DNA from: Botryosphaeria dothidea
Taxonomy: Eukaryota > Ascomycota > Dothideomycetes > Botryosphaeriales > Botryosphaeriaceae
Assembly (NCBI GenBank): GCA_011503125.2
Contig: WWBZ02000073.1
Span: 1,860,001-1,924,000 of the forward strand
Length of the DNA: 64,000 bases
Reading direction: 5' to 3'
Of this stretch, positions 37,145-46,068 are shown one piece after another. Position 1 is the first letter of the stretch; every line of letters starts with the position of its first letter. A program made the position numbers and the translations under genes. The notes under the pieces are model-generated. The model worked only from the letters and a program-made list of their open reading frames with translations. It did not search any database and had not been told where the DNA came from.

Positions 37145-37794
37145 ATGGCGCCGTCCCTGCTCTCCCGGATCCCGGGATACGCCCGCCCGGCGCTGCGGTA
37201 CGGCTACTACGCGGCGGTCGGGCTGGCGGGGCTGTCGTTCACGCGCAACCACGTCGTCGAGGTGACGGGCGTCGAGGGCAAGTCGATGGCGCCGACGCTG
37301 TCGCCGCGCTACGACGACGCCGGCGAGATGGACCGCCTGCTCTTCAACCGCCTGGCGCCCCCGCAGCTGCTGCGCCGCGGCGACATCGTCAGCTTCTGGG
37401 CGCCCCACCGCCCCGAGCAGCTCAGCGTCAAGCGCGTCGTCGGCCTGCCCGGCGACACCGTCATCACCAGTGGCAGGTACCCCTTCAAGAAGGTCGTCGT
37501 GCCCTTCAGTCACGTCTGGGTTGAGGGCGATAATTGGAGGCAGACGGTGGATAGCAACGACTTTGGGCCGGTGAGTGCGGGTTTCTGAGCGAAGGAGAGG
37601 AGGAATACGTTGGGCTGATGATCCTTTGTCGTATGCAGATTCCGATGGGCCTAATCAATGGCCGTGCCGAGTACATCGTCTGGCCCATGAGTCGCGTGGG
37701 AAAGGTGCCGGATCCCAAGGTCGAGTTCAAGACATATTCGAAAGTCATTCCGGCAAAGACTCCGGCGAAACCGCCGCAGGATTATGCTGACTGA
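37145..37794 (+). CDS. imp2: Mitochondrial inner membrane peptidase subunit 2 (Imp2)
   Basis: Two exons, 37145-37570 and 37639-37794, with a GTGAGT/TGCAG intron, give 193 residues. This is a type I signal peptidase-like serine protease (S26 family). The nucleophile is Ser47 in EGKSMAPTLSP and the general base is Lys96 in LSVKRVVGLPGDTV, with the following GDN (residues 121-123) and conserved HVWVEGDN and GLINGRAEYIVWP segments. One membrane helix lies at about residues 19-33. Family knowledge: Imp1 and Imp2 form an inner-membrane complex that cleaves sorting signals facing the intermembrane space, for example on cytochrome c1. The long insertion between the Ser and Lys motifs (YDDAGEMDRLLFNRL) favours Imp2 over Imp1. 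The C-terminal tail is Lys/Pro-rich. The frame is open upstream of the ATG but has no other ATG before it. Confidence 0.92.
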
Positions 37795-38388
37795 AAGACC
37801 AACTGCCGACGCCATGCCATCAGTATTTGACATACACACTAAGTCAAGTGTGCACAAGCTTCCGAACGCAAGAGTCCGCCATGCTTACAAATATGCAAAG
37901 CTCGTAGAGAAGCCTGAGAATGGCCATCACTGCGCCCTGCATTTCACAACTGCTTCGTTACTTTGATATTTGAGGCGGTGCCATGAAATGCTAGTCTCAC
38001 CAGGAAGAACCTCTTCCTGGTCTTCTCGATTCATGCCTTTTAAGCGCCGCTAACAGGCAGTACCAATTGAGAGCCACGGTTTTGCCACCTCGTATGTGAG
38101 TAACTCATCAGGTCTGAGAGGTACGCATGGTTTTCACATTAAATACCTATGTCAATGCCTATGCAACATGATGAAGCAAACGATTTTTAGAGCCCGTGTC
38201 CGCTGAGACTACTGAATCCGTGCGGAAAACAACGGCTCCCTCTTCTGAGAATAGCTTACCCGTACTAAAACTCACTACTGTCACCAACTGTGATGTATAT
38301 GCAAGATGCTAATAGCTTGTCAGGCAGTCAATCCGCACGCGAAGGTCATGCTGAACTTTATATTAGTTGATTTGTATCTGAACACTAT
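37795..38388. other. Convergent 3' region between imp2 and the dehydrogenase gene
   Basis: A 594 bp spacer between the stop codons of two converging genes, containing their 3' UTRs. A perfect 10-bp hairpin lies at 37999-38021. I see no coding gene. Confidence 0.6.
37999..38021. repeat. Perfect 10-bp inverted repeat with 3-nt loop
   Basis: ACCAGGAAGA (37999-38008) and TCTTCCTGGT (38012-38021) are exact reverse complements separated by ACC. In RNA this would be a compact hairpin from either strand. It lies about 205 bp past the imp2 stop and 368 bp past the dehydrogenase stop. Confidence 0.8.
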
Positions 38389-39549
38389 CTAGTTCTTGCC
38401 AATCTTCTCAATCTCTGCGCACACAGCATCTGTGACTTCTTTTGTGTTTGCCGAACCTCCTAAGTCTTTCGTCCTCACGCCGGCCCCCGTCACGTTCTCA
38501 ATGGCCTTCATAAGATTATCGGCCGCCGCTTCTTGGCCCAACCATCTGACCATCTCAGCTGCGCTCCAGAATGCACCGACTGGATTAGCGATGCCCTTGC
38601 CAGCGATGTCAGGGGCGCTGCCATGGATGGGCTCGAACATGCTGGGGTTCTTCCTGGTGGGATCGAGATTGCTGGAGGGGGCAATGCCGATACTTCCTGA
38701 CAGAGCAGCTGCCAGGTCAGTCAGAATATCCGCGTGGAGGTTGGTAGCCACGATGGTGTCCAGCGACTTGGGATGCAGCACCATGCGGACAGTCATGGCG
38801 TCGACAAGAATCTTGTCCGTCTCAACATCGGGGTACTCCTTCTTGACCTCGAAGAAGATCTTGTCCCAGAGCACCATGCCGTGACGTTGGGCATTGCTCT
38901 TGGTGACCATGGTGAGCTTCTTGCGAGGGCGGCTCCGGGCCGTCTCGAAGGCGAAGCGCATGATACGCTCGACGCCAACTTGAGTGAAGATGGAGACTTC
39001 GGTGGCGATTGCGTGACCGGAGTGCTCGTGCGAAGTGCCTCCCTGGCCAGAGTACTCGCCCTCGCTGTTCTCGCGCACGAAAACCCAGTCGAGGTCCTCA
39101 CGCTTGCAGTCGGCCAGGGGCGACTTGGTGCCGGGCAGGATGTGGTTGGGCCTCAGGTTGACATACTGATTCAGGGCCTTGCGGATGGGCAGGATCAGAT
39201 TCCAGAGAGAGATGTGATCAGGCACGTCTGGAGAGTCGTAATTAGCAGTGCTCTCGTGGAGTGGAGGTGGATTAGTGGACTTGCCGGGCGAGCCAACAGC
39301 ACCAAAGTAAATGGCGTCATACTTCTTGAGCTGCTCCAGGCCATCATCGGGCATGTACCATCCCCGCTTCAGGAAATTGTTGCTGCTCCAGTCGAACTCG
39401 GTGAAGTCGAACTGGAAGGAGCCGTGCACATGGGCGAGCTTCCGCAGCACCTGCACGGCCGCTTCGGTGATCTCCGTGCCGATGCCGTCCCCGGGGATGG
39501 ATGCTATGCGGTAGTAGCGCTCGGTCTGAGCAACGTGGCTGGGCGACAT
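38389..39549 (-). CDS. Tartrate/D-malate-type dehydrogenase (isocitrate/isopropylmalate dehydrogenase family)
   Basis: An intronless gene of 386 residues from the ATG at 39547-39549; an upstream in-frame ATG at 39582 would add 11 residues (MFCVHPLIYIA) and is less likely. The protein begins MSPSHVAQTERYYRIASIPG and carries SIPGDGIGTEI, the substrate-arginine region LPIRKALNQYVNLRP, VRENSEGEYSGQGG, a KSNAQRHGMVLW helix, the metal aspartate region VDAMTVRMVLHP...TNLHADILTDL and the NAD-binding segment FEPIHGSAPDIAGKGIANP. This pattern fits TtuC-type tartrate dehydrogenase/decarboxylases and D-malate dehydrogenases better than Leu2 or Idh. Expected reaction: NAD- and Mn2+/Mg2+-dependent oxidation, with or without decarboxylation, of tartrate or D-malate. 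It lacks a clear mitochondrial presequence. Its promoter, shared with het-c2, contains a striking inverted-repeat element. Confidence 0.88.
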   Translation of the reverse strand: MSPSHVAQTERYYRIASIPGDGIGTEITEAAVQVLRKLAHVHGSFQFDFTEFDWSSNNFLKRGWYMPDDGLEQLKKYDAIYFGAVGSPGKSTNPPPLHESTANYDSPDVPDHISLWNLILPIRKALNQYVNLRPNHILPGTKSPLADCKREDLDWVFVRENSEGEYSGQGGTSHEHSGHAIATEVSIFTQVGVERIMRFAFETARSRPRKKLTMVTKSNAQRHGMVLWDKIFFEVKKEYPDVETDKILVDAMTVRMVLHPKSLDTIVATNLHADILTDLAAALSGSIGIAPSSNLDPTRKNPSMFEPIHGSAPDIAGKGIANPVGAFWSAAEMVRWLGQEAAADNLMKAIENVTGAGVRTKDLGGSANTKEVTDAVCAEIEKIGKN

Positions 39550-40098
39550 GGCGATATAGATTAAGGGATGCACACAAAACACGATGAGATTGCGATGGAG
39601 CTCGCCATGCAGCAGCCATGCCGACTATTTATTTATGTAGGACGTGGGGAGAAAGGGCGATCTCGCAGCTGGTCCTCACACATCTTTGAGCCGACGGCGG
39701 GGCGGCGGCTCAAAGATGTGCCGCCGTCGGCAGCGGAATGCATGTACCGCGCTGCTTCCCACATAAGAGACGAAGAGAGCGGCTGCTCATCTCTAGCTGG
39801 CCTTCAGACGGTCGCCGTGGGCGGCGCTGTCGTCAGCTCGGGGAAGGAGCGGCGGGGATCGGCAGGTGCGCTTGTTTCGAAGGTGATGCTCGCGCCCCGC
39901 GTCATGCCGCCCCACCAGGGTCTCCATTCACCGCCAGCATAGCTCGATCAGGCGCGAGGGGCTAAGGCCTCGACTGTCCAAGAGACACATCGCCCCTCCC
40001 TGAGCGCCAGCCACTACTTACCTACTTCTCGACCCGCACACTTCATTCACTCTCCATCACACACTGCCCAATTCTCTCAATTGCACGCCACCGCCACC
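39550..40098. promoter_or_regulatory. Divergent promoter between dehydrogenase and het-c2
   Basis: A 549 bp spacer between outward-facing genes. It contains the paired inverted repeats at 39679-39731, about 130-180 bp upstream of the dehydrogenase start. The final 80 bp before het-c2 are C/T/A-rich without G-runs, typical of a highly used fungal promoter. Confidence 0.65.
39679..39731. promoter_or_regulatory. Two overlapping perfect inverted repeats with mirrored CCGNCGG sites
   Basis: Repeat A: CACATCTTTGAGCCG (39679-39693) is exactly complementary to CGGCTCAAAGATGTG (39706-39720), with a 12-nt spacer. Repeat B: GCCGACGGCGG (39690-39700) is exactly complementary to CCGCCGTCGGC (39721-39731). 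The two overlap by 4 bases, so they are interleaved. B carries CCGACGG, and its partner carries CCGTCGG. CGG triplets in mirrored arrangement resemble zinc-cluster (Zn2Cys6) factor sites, which is inference. Confidence 0.8.
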
Positions 40099-40951
40099 AT
40101 GACCTTCTTCGACACCATCCAGAAGTCCTTCGTCGATGTCCCCGTTGACGCCGCCAATGACAACGCCATCCACACCAGCGAGTTCCTCGATGCCTCCGAG
40201 TCTCTCACCACCCTCTTCGGTATGTCTCTGTGCCCGCCCAGCAAGCGGCAGCAACCCGGCTGTCCCCCACCAGACGAGCTGCTAACACCGTTACTACCCC
40301 GCAGATGTCCTGGGCTCCGCTGCCTTCAAGCCCGTCAAGTCTGACATGACCGGCAACATCACCGTACGTATATCCCCAACCAGCTGAGACGAAACAACCA
40401 CAAAATTGGGCTTCCTGGCTGACGCCTTCCGTCTGGCAGAAACTCCGCAACCGCCAGGTCGAGAAGCCCGGCGACAGCGAGACGCTGCAGACGCTCGTCG
40501 TCAACGAGATCAAGGAGAAGAAGCACACCGCCGCCGAGGGTCTTCTGTGGCTGACCCGGTAAGTCTTCGCCACTTTCTCTCACCACCACCGGCCCTCCTC
40601 CAACAGCAGTCCCGCTTTTTATACGCAATAAACCCGCGCTAATGAAACTCTCCCAGTGGCCTCGACTTCACCGCCCAGGCCCTGCGCGAGAACATCAAGA
40701 ACCCCTCGCAGGAGCTGTCCGAGTCGTTCCGCTCCGCCTACGGTAACACGCTGAAGCCGCACCACTCGTTCGTCATCAAGCCCATCTTCAGCGCCGCTAT
40801 GAGCGCCACCCCCTACCGCAAGGACTTCTACGCCAAGCTGGGCGACGACGAGGCCAAGGTCCAGCAGCAGCTCGAGCAGTGGCTGAGCGCCCTCGAGCGC
40901 ATCGTCTCCATCATCAAGGCCTTCCAGGAGAAGAAGGAGGCCAAGTGGTAA
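40099..40951 (+). CDS. het-c2: HET-C2-type glycolipid transfer protein
   Basis: Four exons, 40099-40219, 40305-40363, 40440-40558 and 40657-40951, give 197 residues, close to Podospora HET-C2 (208). The GLTP fold signature is intact: Asp54, Asn58 and Lys61 in KSDMTGNITKLRNR contact the sugar, Trp97 in GLLWLTRGL stacks on it, and His136 in KPHHSFVIKPIF matches the conserved ceramide-amide histidine. The C-terminal APYKxDF-like motif appears as ATPYRKDFYAKLG. Family knowledge: the protein shuttles glucosylceramide-type sphingolipids between membranes in the cytosol; in Podospora, alleles of het-c trigger heterokaryon incompatibility with NLR partners het-d and het-e. Codon use is strongly C/G-ending, and the promoter is C/T-rich, suggesting high expression. 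No NLR gene is visible in this window. Confidence 0.95.
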
Positions 40952-41482
40952 ATTATACTTCGGGAATTTTATGAAATTTTAGGGAAACGGTCATGAGCCA
41001 TTGAGGCACCAAGGTACCCACGGATGGGAAACCAGAAGGAAACATCAGAATGATGATACAGATCATGTGCATTCGTGTCTGCTACGTAGCGGATAAAGCT
41101 GAATTGCATTGAGAATACATGCATGAACTTGTGAAGAACACGCCTTTCCATTCTACTCGTGGTATGAAAAGGGCAGCCCAATTCCTTGCATGAACTAGTC
41201 TCGACGTCCTGCGCTCCTCTGAAACCTCATTCTCTCGAGCAATTGAGAGCCCATTGAAAGCGAGCTTCTTTCGAAGCACTGAAGAGCCAATGCAGGGTGA
41301 CACTTCCGAGCCCACTGAAAGCAGAGCATAGTAAATGATGAACATTTGCTGCAGGCATAGCATGGCAGCGGGTATCTTATCTTACGGCCAATGGGAAATT
41401 GTATATGAACACGCAGGAGAAGGCAATTCTGTTCTTCCTGCAAACACGCAATGGAAACGATTCCAACAAAAAAAAAAGCCTT
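40952..41482. other. Convergent 3' region between het-c2 and eaf7
   Basis: A 531 bp spacer between two stop codons. It includes near-identical direct repeats GAGCCCATTGAAAGC (41247-41261) and GAGCCCACTGAAAGC (41308-41322), 14 of 15 bases matching. No gene is seen. Confidence 0.6.
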
Positions 41483-42691
41483 CTACTTTTTCCTGCCACT
41501 GGTCCTCTTGCCGCTGCCACCGCCACCGCTTTTTGCCGCAGTCCTCCTCCCCCCGCTGCGCGCCGCTCTGTTGCCTCCTTCCCTGGTCGCCGGCGGCGTC
41601 TCGCCTTCCTCTTCCTCCTCCTCGCTACTACTCTCCTCCTCTTCATCTTCCTCCTCGTCCTCCGGCTCGGCTGACTGCGCCTTGTTGGCACCCCGTCCCT
41701 TCCTGCTGCGCGCCGCCGCCGCGCCTCTCATGCCGCCCTTGTTGGCACCGCCACCCGCGCCTTTGCTCCTCCCACTGGCAGCCGGCGAGCCTGCGTGCGA
41801 GCGTGCGTCGTCCGTGTCCAGCTGATCCGTATCTTGTTGATTCTGCTGTTGCTGCTCGAGCGGCGTCAACGGCGCCGGGTCGCCGATTTTGGGCAGCAGC
41901 TCCGGACACGCGGGCGGGCTCTCGCTGCGTTTCGAGGCCGTATTGTTGCGCTCCACGACGACGCGCGGCGACGGCTTGCGTCTGCCACGCCCACTCCTTT
42001 CTGCTCCTTCGTTCTCTTCAACTGTGGGTGCGGTGGTGCCGGCTGCCGCCGCGTCGGATGGTGCTGAGGCGCTGACGGGGGGCGCTGCGATCCGCCGGTC
42101 CCACATCAGCTGCCCGAAGTCGTCGTCCGGGAGCCGGAACCAGGGGCCCTCATCGCCGTCTTCGTCGTCGGCGTCGCCGCCGTCGGCGTCTGGGTCGGCC
42201 ATCTCGACGTCCTCGTCCGCGCCGCCGCGGCCTTTGCGGGGTGGCGTCGGCTGCTGGTAGGCGCCGCGGTCGGCGACGTCGGGCCAGCCGGCGAGGGCGT
42301 GGGCGTTTTCGCGCTCGTCGAGCGCCTCGAGGTCGTAGAGCTCGCCGAGCTTCTTCCAGATGCCCGGGATGCGCGTGTGGTGGTGGTGGTTGTGCAGCGC
42401 GCCGCCGCCGCCGACGACGGGCACCATCTGGTAGCTGAAGCCCTCGCGGCTCATGCTGCTGGCGATCTGGATCATGTGCATGTGCTTGTGCACGCCCGTG
42501 GGCTTCCACCGGATCAGGTTCTTGAAGAGCGAGGTTTCTTGGTCGTCGGTCCACGGGTCGTTGAGGATGTCGATGGCTGGCGCGGAGGTGTGGGCGGCTG
42601 CGGGGGGTAGGTCTTTGGTCGGCGTTTTGCTGGGCGTGGAGGCGTGCGGTGTTGCGGCGGTGGAGGGTTTGGCGCGTTTCTTGGGAGGCAT
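41483..42691 (-). CDS. eaf7: Eaf7, subunit of the NuA4 histone acetyltransferase complex (CT20 family)
   Basis: An intronless gene of 402 residues starting [10 protein letters not shown] at 42691. The in-frame ATG at 42880 would add a 63-residue basic, low-complexity leader and is less likely. The core (about residues 45-130) has [36 protein letters not shown] and [20 protein letters not shown], the defining CT20/Eaf7 (human MRGBP) pattern. Eaf7 works with Eaf3, Eaf5 and the shared NuA4 subunits in chromatin acetylation in the nucleus. The rest is acidic and low complexity ([18 protein letters not shown]) and ends in Glu/Ser runs followed by a basic tail ([18 protein letters not shown]), probably disordered. 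The fungal protein is longer than the human one (about 204 residues) because of this tail. Confidence 0.92.
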   Translation of the reverse strand: MPPKKRAKPSTAATPHASTPSKTPTKDLPPAAAHTSAPAIDILNDPWTDDQETSLFKNLIRWKPTGVHKHMHMIQIASSMSREGFSYQMVPVVGGGGALHNHHHHTRIPGIWKKLGELYDLEALDERENAHALAGWPDVADRGAYQQPTPPRKGRGGADEDVEMADPDADGGDADDEDGDEGPWFRLPDDDFGQLMWDRRIAAPPVSASAPSDAAAAGTTAPTVEENEGAERSGRGRRKPSPRVVVERNNTASKRSESPPACPELLPKIGDPAPLTPLEQQQQNQQDTDQLDTDDARSHAGSPAASGRSKGAGGGANKGGMRGAAAARSRKGRGANKAQSAEPEDEEEDEEEESSSEEEEEEGETPPATREGGNRAARSGGRRTAAKSGGGGSGKRTSGRKK

Positions 42692-44516
42692 TGTGGTGGA
42701 GTGGGTGCGTGTGAGCGCGCGAAGTGGGTTCGGTGGTCTATAGCGAATCGATGATGCTGTAGATGAGCCAGCCTGATTGTGGTGAGGGCAATTGAGGCGG
42801 CGGCGGGTTGGTGTGGGACGAGTGGTGCTGGTGTGCAAGCTTCGATGCGGGCAGCTCTGGTGTTTGACGCGGAGTGACAACAGCTCTTGCTGCTGCAGGC
42901 AGGGCTGGCCCGGCCCGCCCGGCGCATCAAAACGCCGACGTCGATCGCATCACCCACTGCTCTCTTTCCATCCACTTTCACTCTCGGTTCTCTTTCGTCT
43001 TCTTTCCATCTCTACATGTCTTGTCCATCTTCAAGCCAGAAGCCCCAGTCATTGCCGCGGATCGGCGCTCAGAAGCCAACGCACCCTACCTACCCGGCGA
43101 TCCTCCACGGGTGCATTGTAGCTCAGAATCAGACTGAGATACGCCAAAATCCAGTCAGAATCCAATAAAAACTACTTGTTTATAAGGGACCAACAGGTAG
43201 TAGACTCAGAATTACTAAGTTATGTGCTGTTAGTCAGCTATCAGACCATCTTTTATTGAAGCCCAGTATACTGGTACCCAACAGGTTTGTACCTCCCTTA
43301 CCAGCAAGCAGTCCTCTTAGCATCGACACGATTGTAGCTCGTTTGTTCATTCCCTAGTGACAACTGAGCAACAAAGTCTACCCGAAATATTCTCCGAAGT
43401 ACCATGCCTAGAAATCGAAGCTCGCATAAGCTCGACATGATGACGGGACACTATGGCCAGACAGCATGACCACAAGCAAGCACATCCAGGCTCGGACATC
43501 ACGGTAGAAGGGTCTCGAACCCTTTTTCTGGCCTCAATTCGAGCGGTTATAGTCCGCAAATGTGGAGGGCCAGCACTGTTTCTCTGTGCCCCTTCGTACA
43601 AGAAAATAGTGTGGCATCTATTTTGTTGCGACGGTGACCTATCTGGCGGAAAAGTAGAAAAGTTCGCCTAAGTACGCTTGGCCGATATGGTTGAAGAACA
43701 CGTTGCGGACCGAAGAACCTTCGAGCGGTGGGCATGGGTGAGCCGCTCGACTCGGCCGGTGTAGATCCGCATTTGGTGGAGAGGTCCCCCATGGCACGCC
43801 TCAGGACCCAGACCGAAGAAGCCAGGTGTAAGCATTACTCATCCAGGGACAGCACTGCCGTTCAAACACGCTCCACTGACAAGCAAGTCGCCATGTTGCA
43901 AGCGACGATTAGCGCTGAGCCAATCATCAGCCACCAACGCCAATCTGTTTCGCCTATAAGTAAACTTTTCGAGATCTGGCACCAGATCGTGCCCTCTAGA
44001 ATCACCCCAGCTATACAGCGACATCCGCATGCTTCCGCAAAGCAGCTATACTGAGATGGTCGCGGAGGGCGCGGTGATCACACAGCGGCGCTTTCACGAT
44101 ACGAGGAGTCGGCAGCACGGCTAAATTGGAGCAATGACTCGACAACGACAGCAGCGTCTCCCCTACACAGCAATACAGCGATTAATGCGCACGTTTCTAT
44201 CAGGCTATACCGCTGTTTCAAGCATGTTTGGTAAGCCCACATGCATCATTCCACCTCCCGAACCGATGTTCAGTTCTCGTATGCACGAACCTGATGACGG
44301 TCGTCGAATCAGGACAGGTTGTTTCGAAATGACCGCCGAGCCTTGGCTGCCATCATCGTCGCTCTACACCTGTGCCTGACAGGTCGCTTTACCGTGTAGT
44401 CCAGAAATGCCGGTAGGATGAGAGGTGAATGCCCTGCTGTATAAGTATCCTGGGGAGGTACCTGCCATATCAATACCAACCTCGGACACTTCTCCACAAC
44501 ATCACATCCCGCCAAC
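42692..44516. other. 1.8 kb region between eaf7 and the secreted-protein gene
   Basis: The left 400 bp are C/T-rich and serve as promoter for eaf7 on the minus strand. From about 43130 to 44100 base composition is lower in GC with short frames only and no recognisable domain. A tRNA T-arm-like palindrome lies at 43508-43524 but no full tRNA fold was found around it. The right end is the promoter of the small secreted protein. Confidence 0.55.
44440..44447 (+). promoter_or_regulatory. TATA-like box
   Basis: TATAAGTA lies 70 bp upstream of the ATG of the small secreted protein, at a plausible distance for a core promoter of a regulated gene. Confidence 0.45.
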
Positions 44517-44948
44517 ATGAAGACCATCGCCGTCACCGCCCTGGCCCTCCTGGCCACTTCCGTCTCGGCTGCCACCTACCAGGACTTCCCCGCCGGTGGC
44601 CTCTCCTGCCCCACCTCTTCTGGTGACAAGTTGACGCCGCTCGTGGATCTCAAGAAGGCCGCCGACGGCGTCAAGGGCACCACTCCCCGCGAGACCTCGG
44701 CCTCGAACCTCGCCTCCGGCAAGTGCACGTCGCTGGATCAGCCCCTCTACGATGTATGTTTGACGAACTCCCCCAAGAAGTTGTTCCAAACATGACTGAC
44801 ATTCCTTTCCTGTTTGCAGGCTAGTATCGGCGAGTCCACGATTGGTATTGCGTATGATGAGGCCAAGGACACCTTCTACTTCTGCTACGCCCAGGCCGGC
44901 GGTGACTACGACGGTGACGGCTGGCCCGATGGATGCACCGAGCAGTAG
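44517..44948 (+). CDS. Small secreted cysteine protein with C-terminal calcium-loop motif
   Basis: Two exons, 44517-44753 and 44820-44948, give 121 residues. A clear signal peptide (MKTIAVTALALLATSVSA) leaves a mature protein of about 103 residues with four cysteines (31, 70, 101, 118), consistent with two disulfides. The C-terminus reads GGDYDGDGWPDGC, which contains DxDxDGxxD (residues 108-116), the calcium-loop pattern of thrombospondin type 3 and dockerin-like repeats, here as a single copy. Spacing of the first and last cysteines and the run CPTSSGDKLTPLVDLKKAAD faintly recall ribonuclease-like effectors, but the usual catalytic His/Glu/Arg set is not evident. Codon use is strongly biased to C, suggesting high expression. 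I do not recognise a named family; a candidate apoplastic effector or cell-wall-surface protein. Confidence 0.82.
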
Positions 44949-45246
44949 ATTCGGAATGAAATTGATCGGAGGGAGCAGAGGAGTATGTGGAATGAAATAT
45001 ATGTAAATACCCATAGGGGACTGTACAAATCCATGATATCAGACGCTACCAGTGACAGATAATTGTTGGAATTGTTCAACTACAAGAAAAAAAGTAGAGA
45101 GCTCGTAACACGCTGTTGGGAATCTAAGAGAGAGAGAATAGACACGAAACACACTAATGAAACGCAGAAATTCCATCGAAAGCAAGCATTACGAAAACCG
45201 AACAAAAGCAAAATTGATATCAAAAATCGACCACTTCCTTCCCAAT

Positions 45247-46068
45247 CTAGTAAGTCAGGGAAACGGCCTTCCCCTTCCACAGGTTGTTCTTCTGAACAGC
45301 TTCCTCCCAGATCCAGGCGCCGACATCCTCCTTCGTGATCACATACCCGACGGCCGGGCCAGGTCCCTGGGAAGTGCCGTCGTCGCTCTCCCAGCCCGCC
45401 CGCACGGAGTCCAAGCCCTTGACCTGGCCATCGACGAGCAGCGACGGCCGGATGAGCACGTAATCCCGCACGATGCCCTCCTTCTTCGCGGCGACGACCA
45501 TGTCCTCCATGATGCGCTTGTCCTTGTGCGGGACGGCCAGCGCCCAGTGGTAGAATGGGAGAAACGCCACGGGCACATCGCGCTTCTGCTTGCTGACGCC
45601 GGTGGTGCTGATGGCGACGACGAGCGGCCGCTCCTCCCGGCCGCTGCGGTAGCCCTCGGCGATCAGGGACTTCAGGCCCTGCTCGACGCTGCGCATGGCC
45701 GTCTCGGTGACGTGCGGGTCCTCGAGCGTGAAGGGCTTGAGGGGGTTGCTCCAGTTGACCTTGGGGAGGCTGCCGATGCCGCTGACGAGGGTGTCGACGA
45801 GCGTCTTTTGCTGGGGCGAGGCGACGAGCAGGTTGCGCACGGCAGAGGTGTCAGACGCGCTGCCAGCGATGATCCTGAGGTTGCTGGCAACTAGGGACTC
45901 GGGGACGCTACGGATCTCGACAAGGAGCTTGCGCAGCTTTTCCGGGTTGCGGGCGAGCGCTGTGGCGTGGTTGCCGGACTTGAGGGTGCGTTCGAGGACG
46001 GGCAAGGTGCAGCCACCAGTGGCGCCTAGGAAAGCGACGGTTTGGGCCTGATTGGTCGAAGTGCTCAT
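45247..46068 (-). CDS. Atypical short-chain dehydrogenase (NmrA-like NAD(P)-binding protein)
   Basis: An intronless gene of 273 residues. The N-terminal dinucleotide motif is TVAFLGATGGCTLPVLE (GxxGGxT variant), followed by an Arg/Lys pair (LARNPEKLRKL) after the second strand that favours NADP. The middle holds VVAISTTGVSKQKRDVP and the C-terminal part YVLIRPSLLVDG, both typical of atypical SDR/NmrA-like proteins; a classical catalytic Tyr-x-x-x-Lys is not obvious. Such proteins act as cytosolic reductases or redox sensors, so the substrate cannot be named. The last residues WEEAVQKNNLWKGKAVSLTY match the usual family end. It converges on the small secreted protein gene with 298 bp between stops. 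A TATA-like box lies 149 bp upstream. Confidence 0.82.
   Translation of the reverse strand: MSTSTNQAQTVAFLGATGGCTLPVLERTLKSGNHATALARNPEKLRKLLVEIRSVPESLVASNLRIIAGSASDTSAVRNLLVASPQQKTLVDTLVSGIGSLPKVNWSNPLKPFTLEDPHVTETAMRSVEQGLKSLIAEGYRSGREERPLVVAISTTGVSKQKRDVPVAFLPFYHWALAVPHKDKRIMEDMVVAAKKEGIVRDYVLIRPSLLVDGQVKGLDSVRAGWESDDGTSQGPGPAVGYVITKEDVGAWIWEEAVQKNNLWKGKAVSLTY

Noticed and set aside
38389..40951. Functional cluster of dehydrogenase and het-c2 (or any biosynthetic gene cluster in the window)
   Set aside because: Only a shared promoter links them. There is no polyketide synthase, NRPS, terpene cyclase, P450 or pathway regulator nearby.
43508..43524. tRNA T-arm-like sequence on the minus strand (5-bp stem, TTCGAGA loop)
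   Set aside because: The 7 bases after the stem have no matching 5' acceptor strand 60-90 nt upstream, there is no A-box, and the candidate anticodon loop lacks T at position 33. It is probably a chance palindrome.
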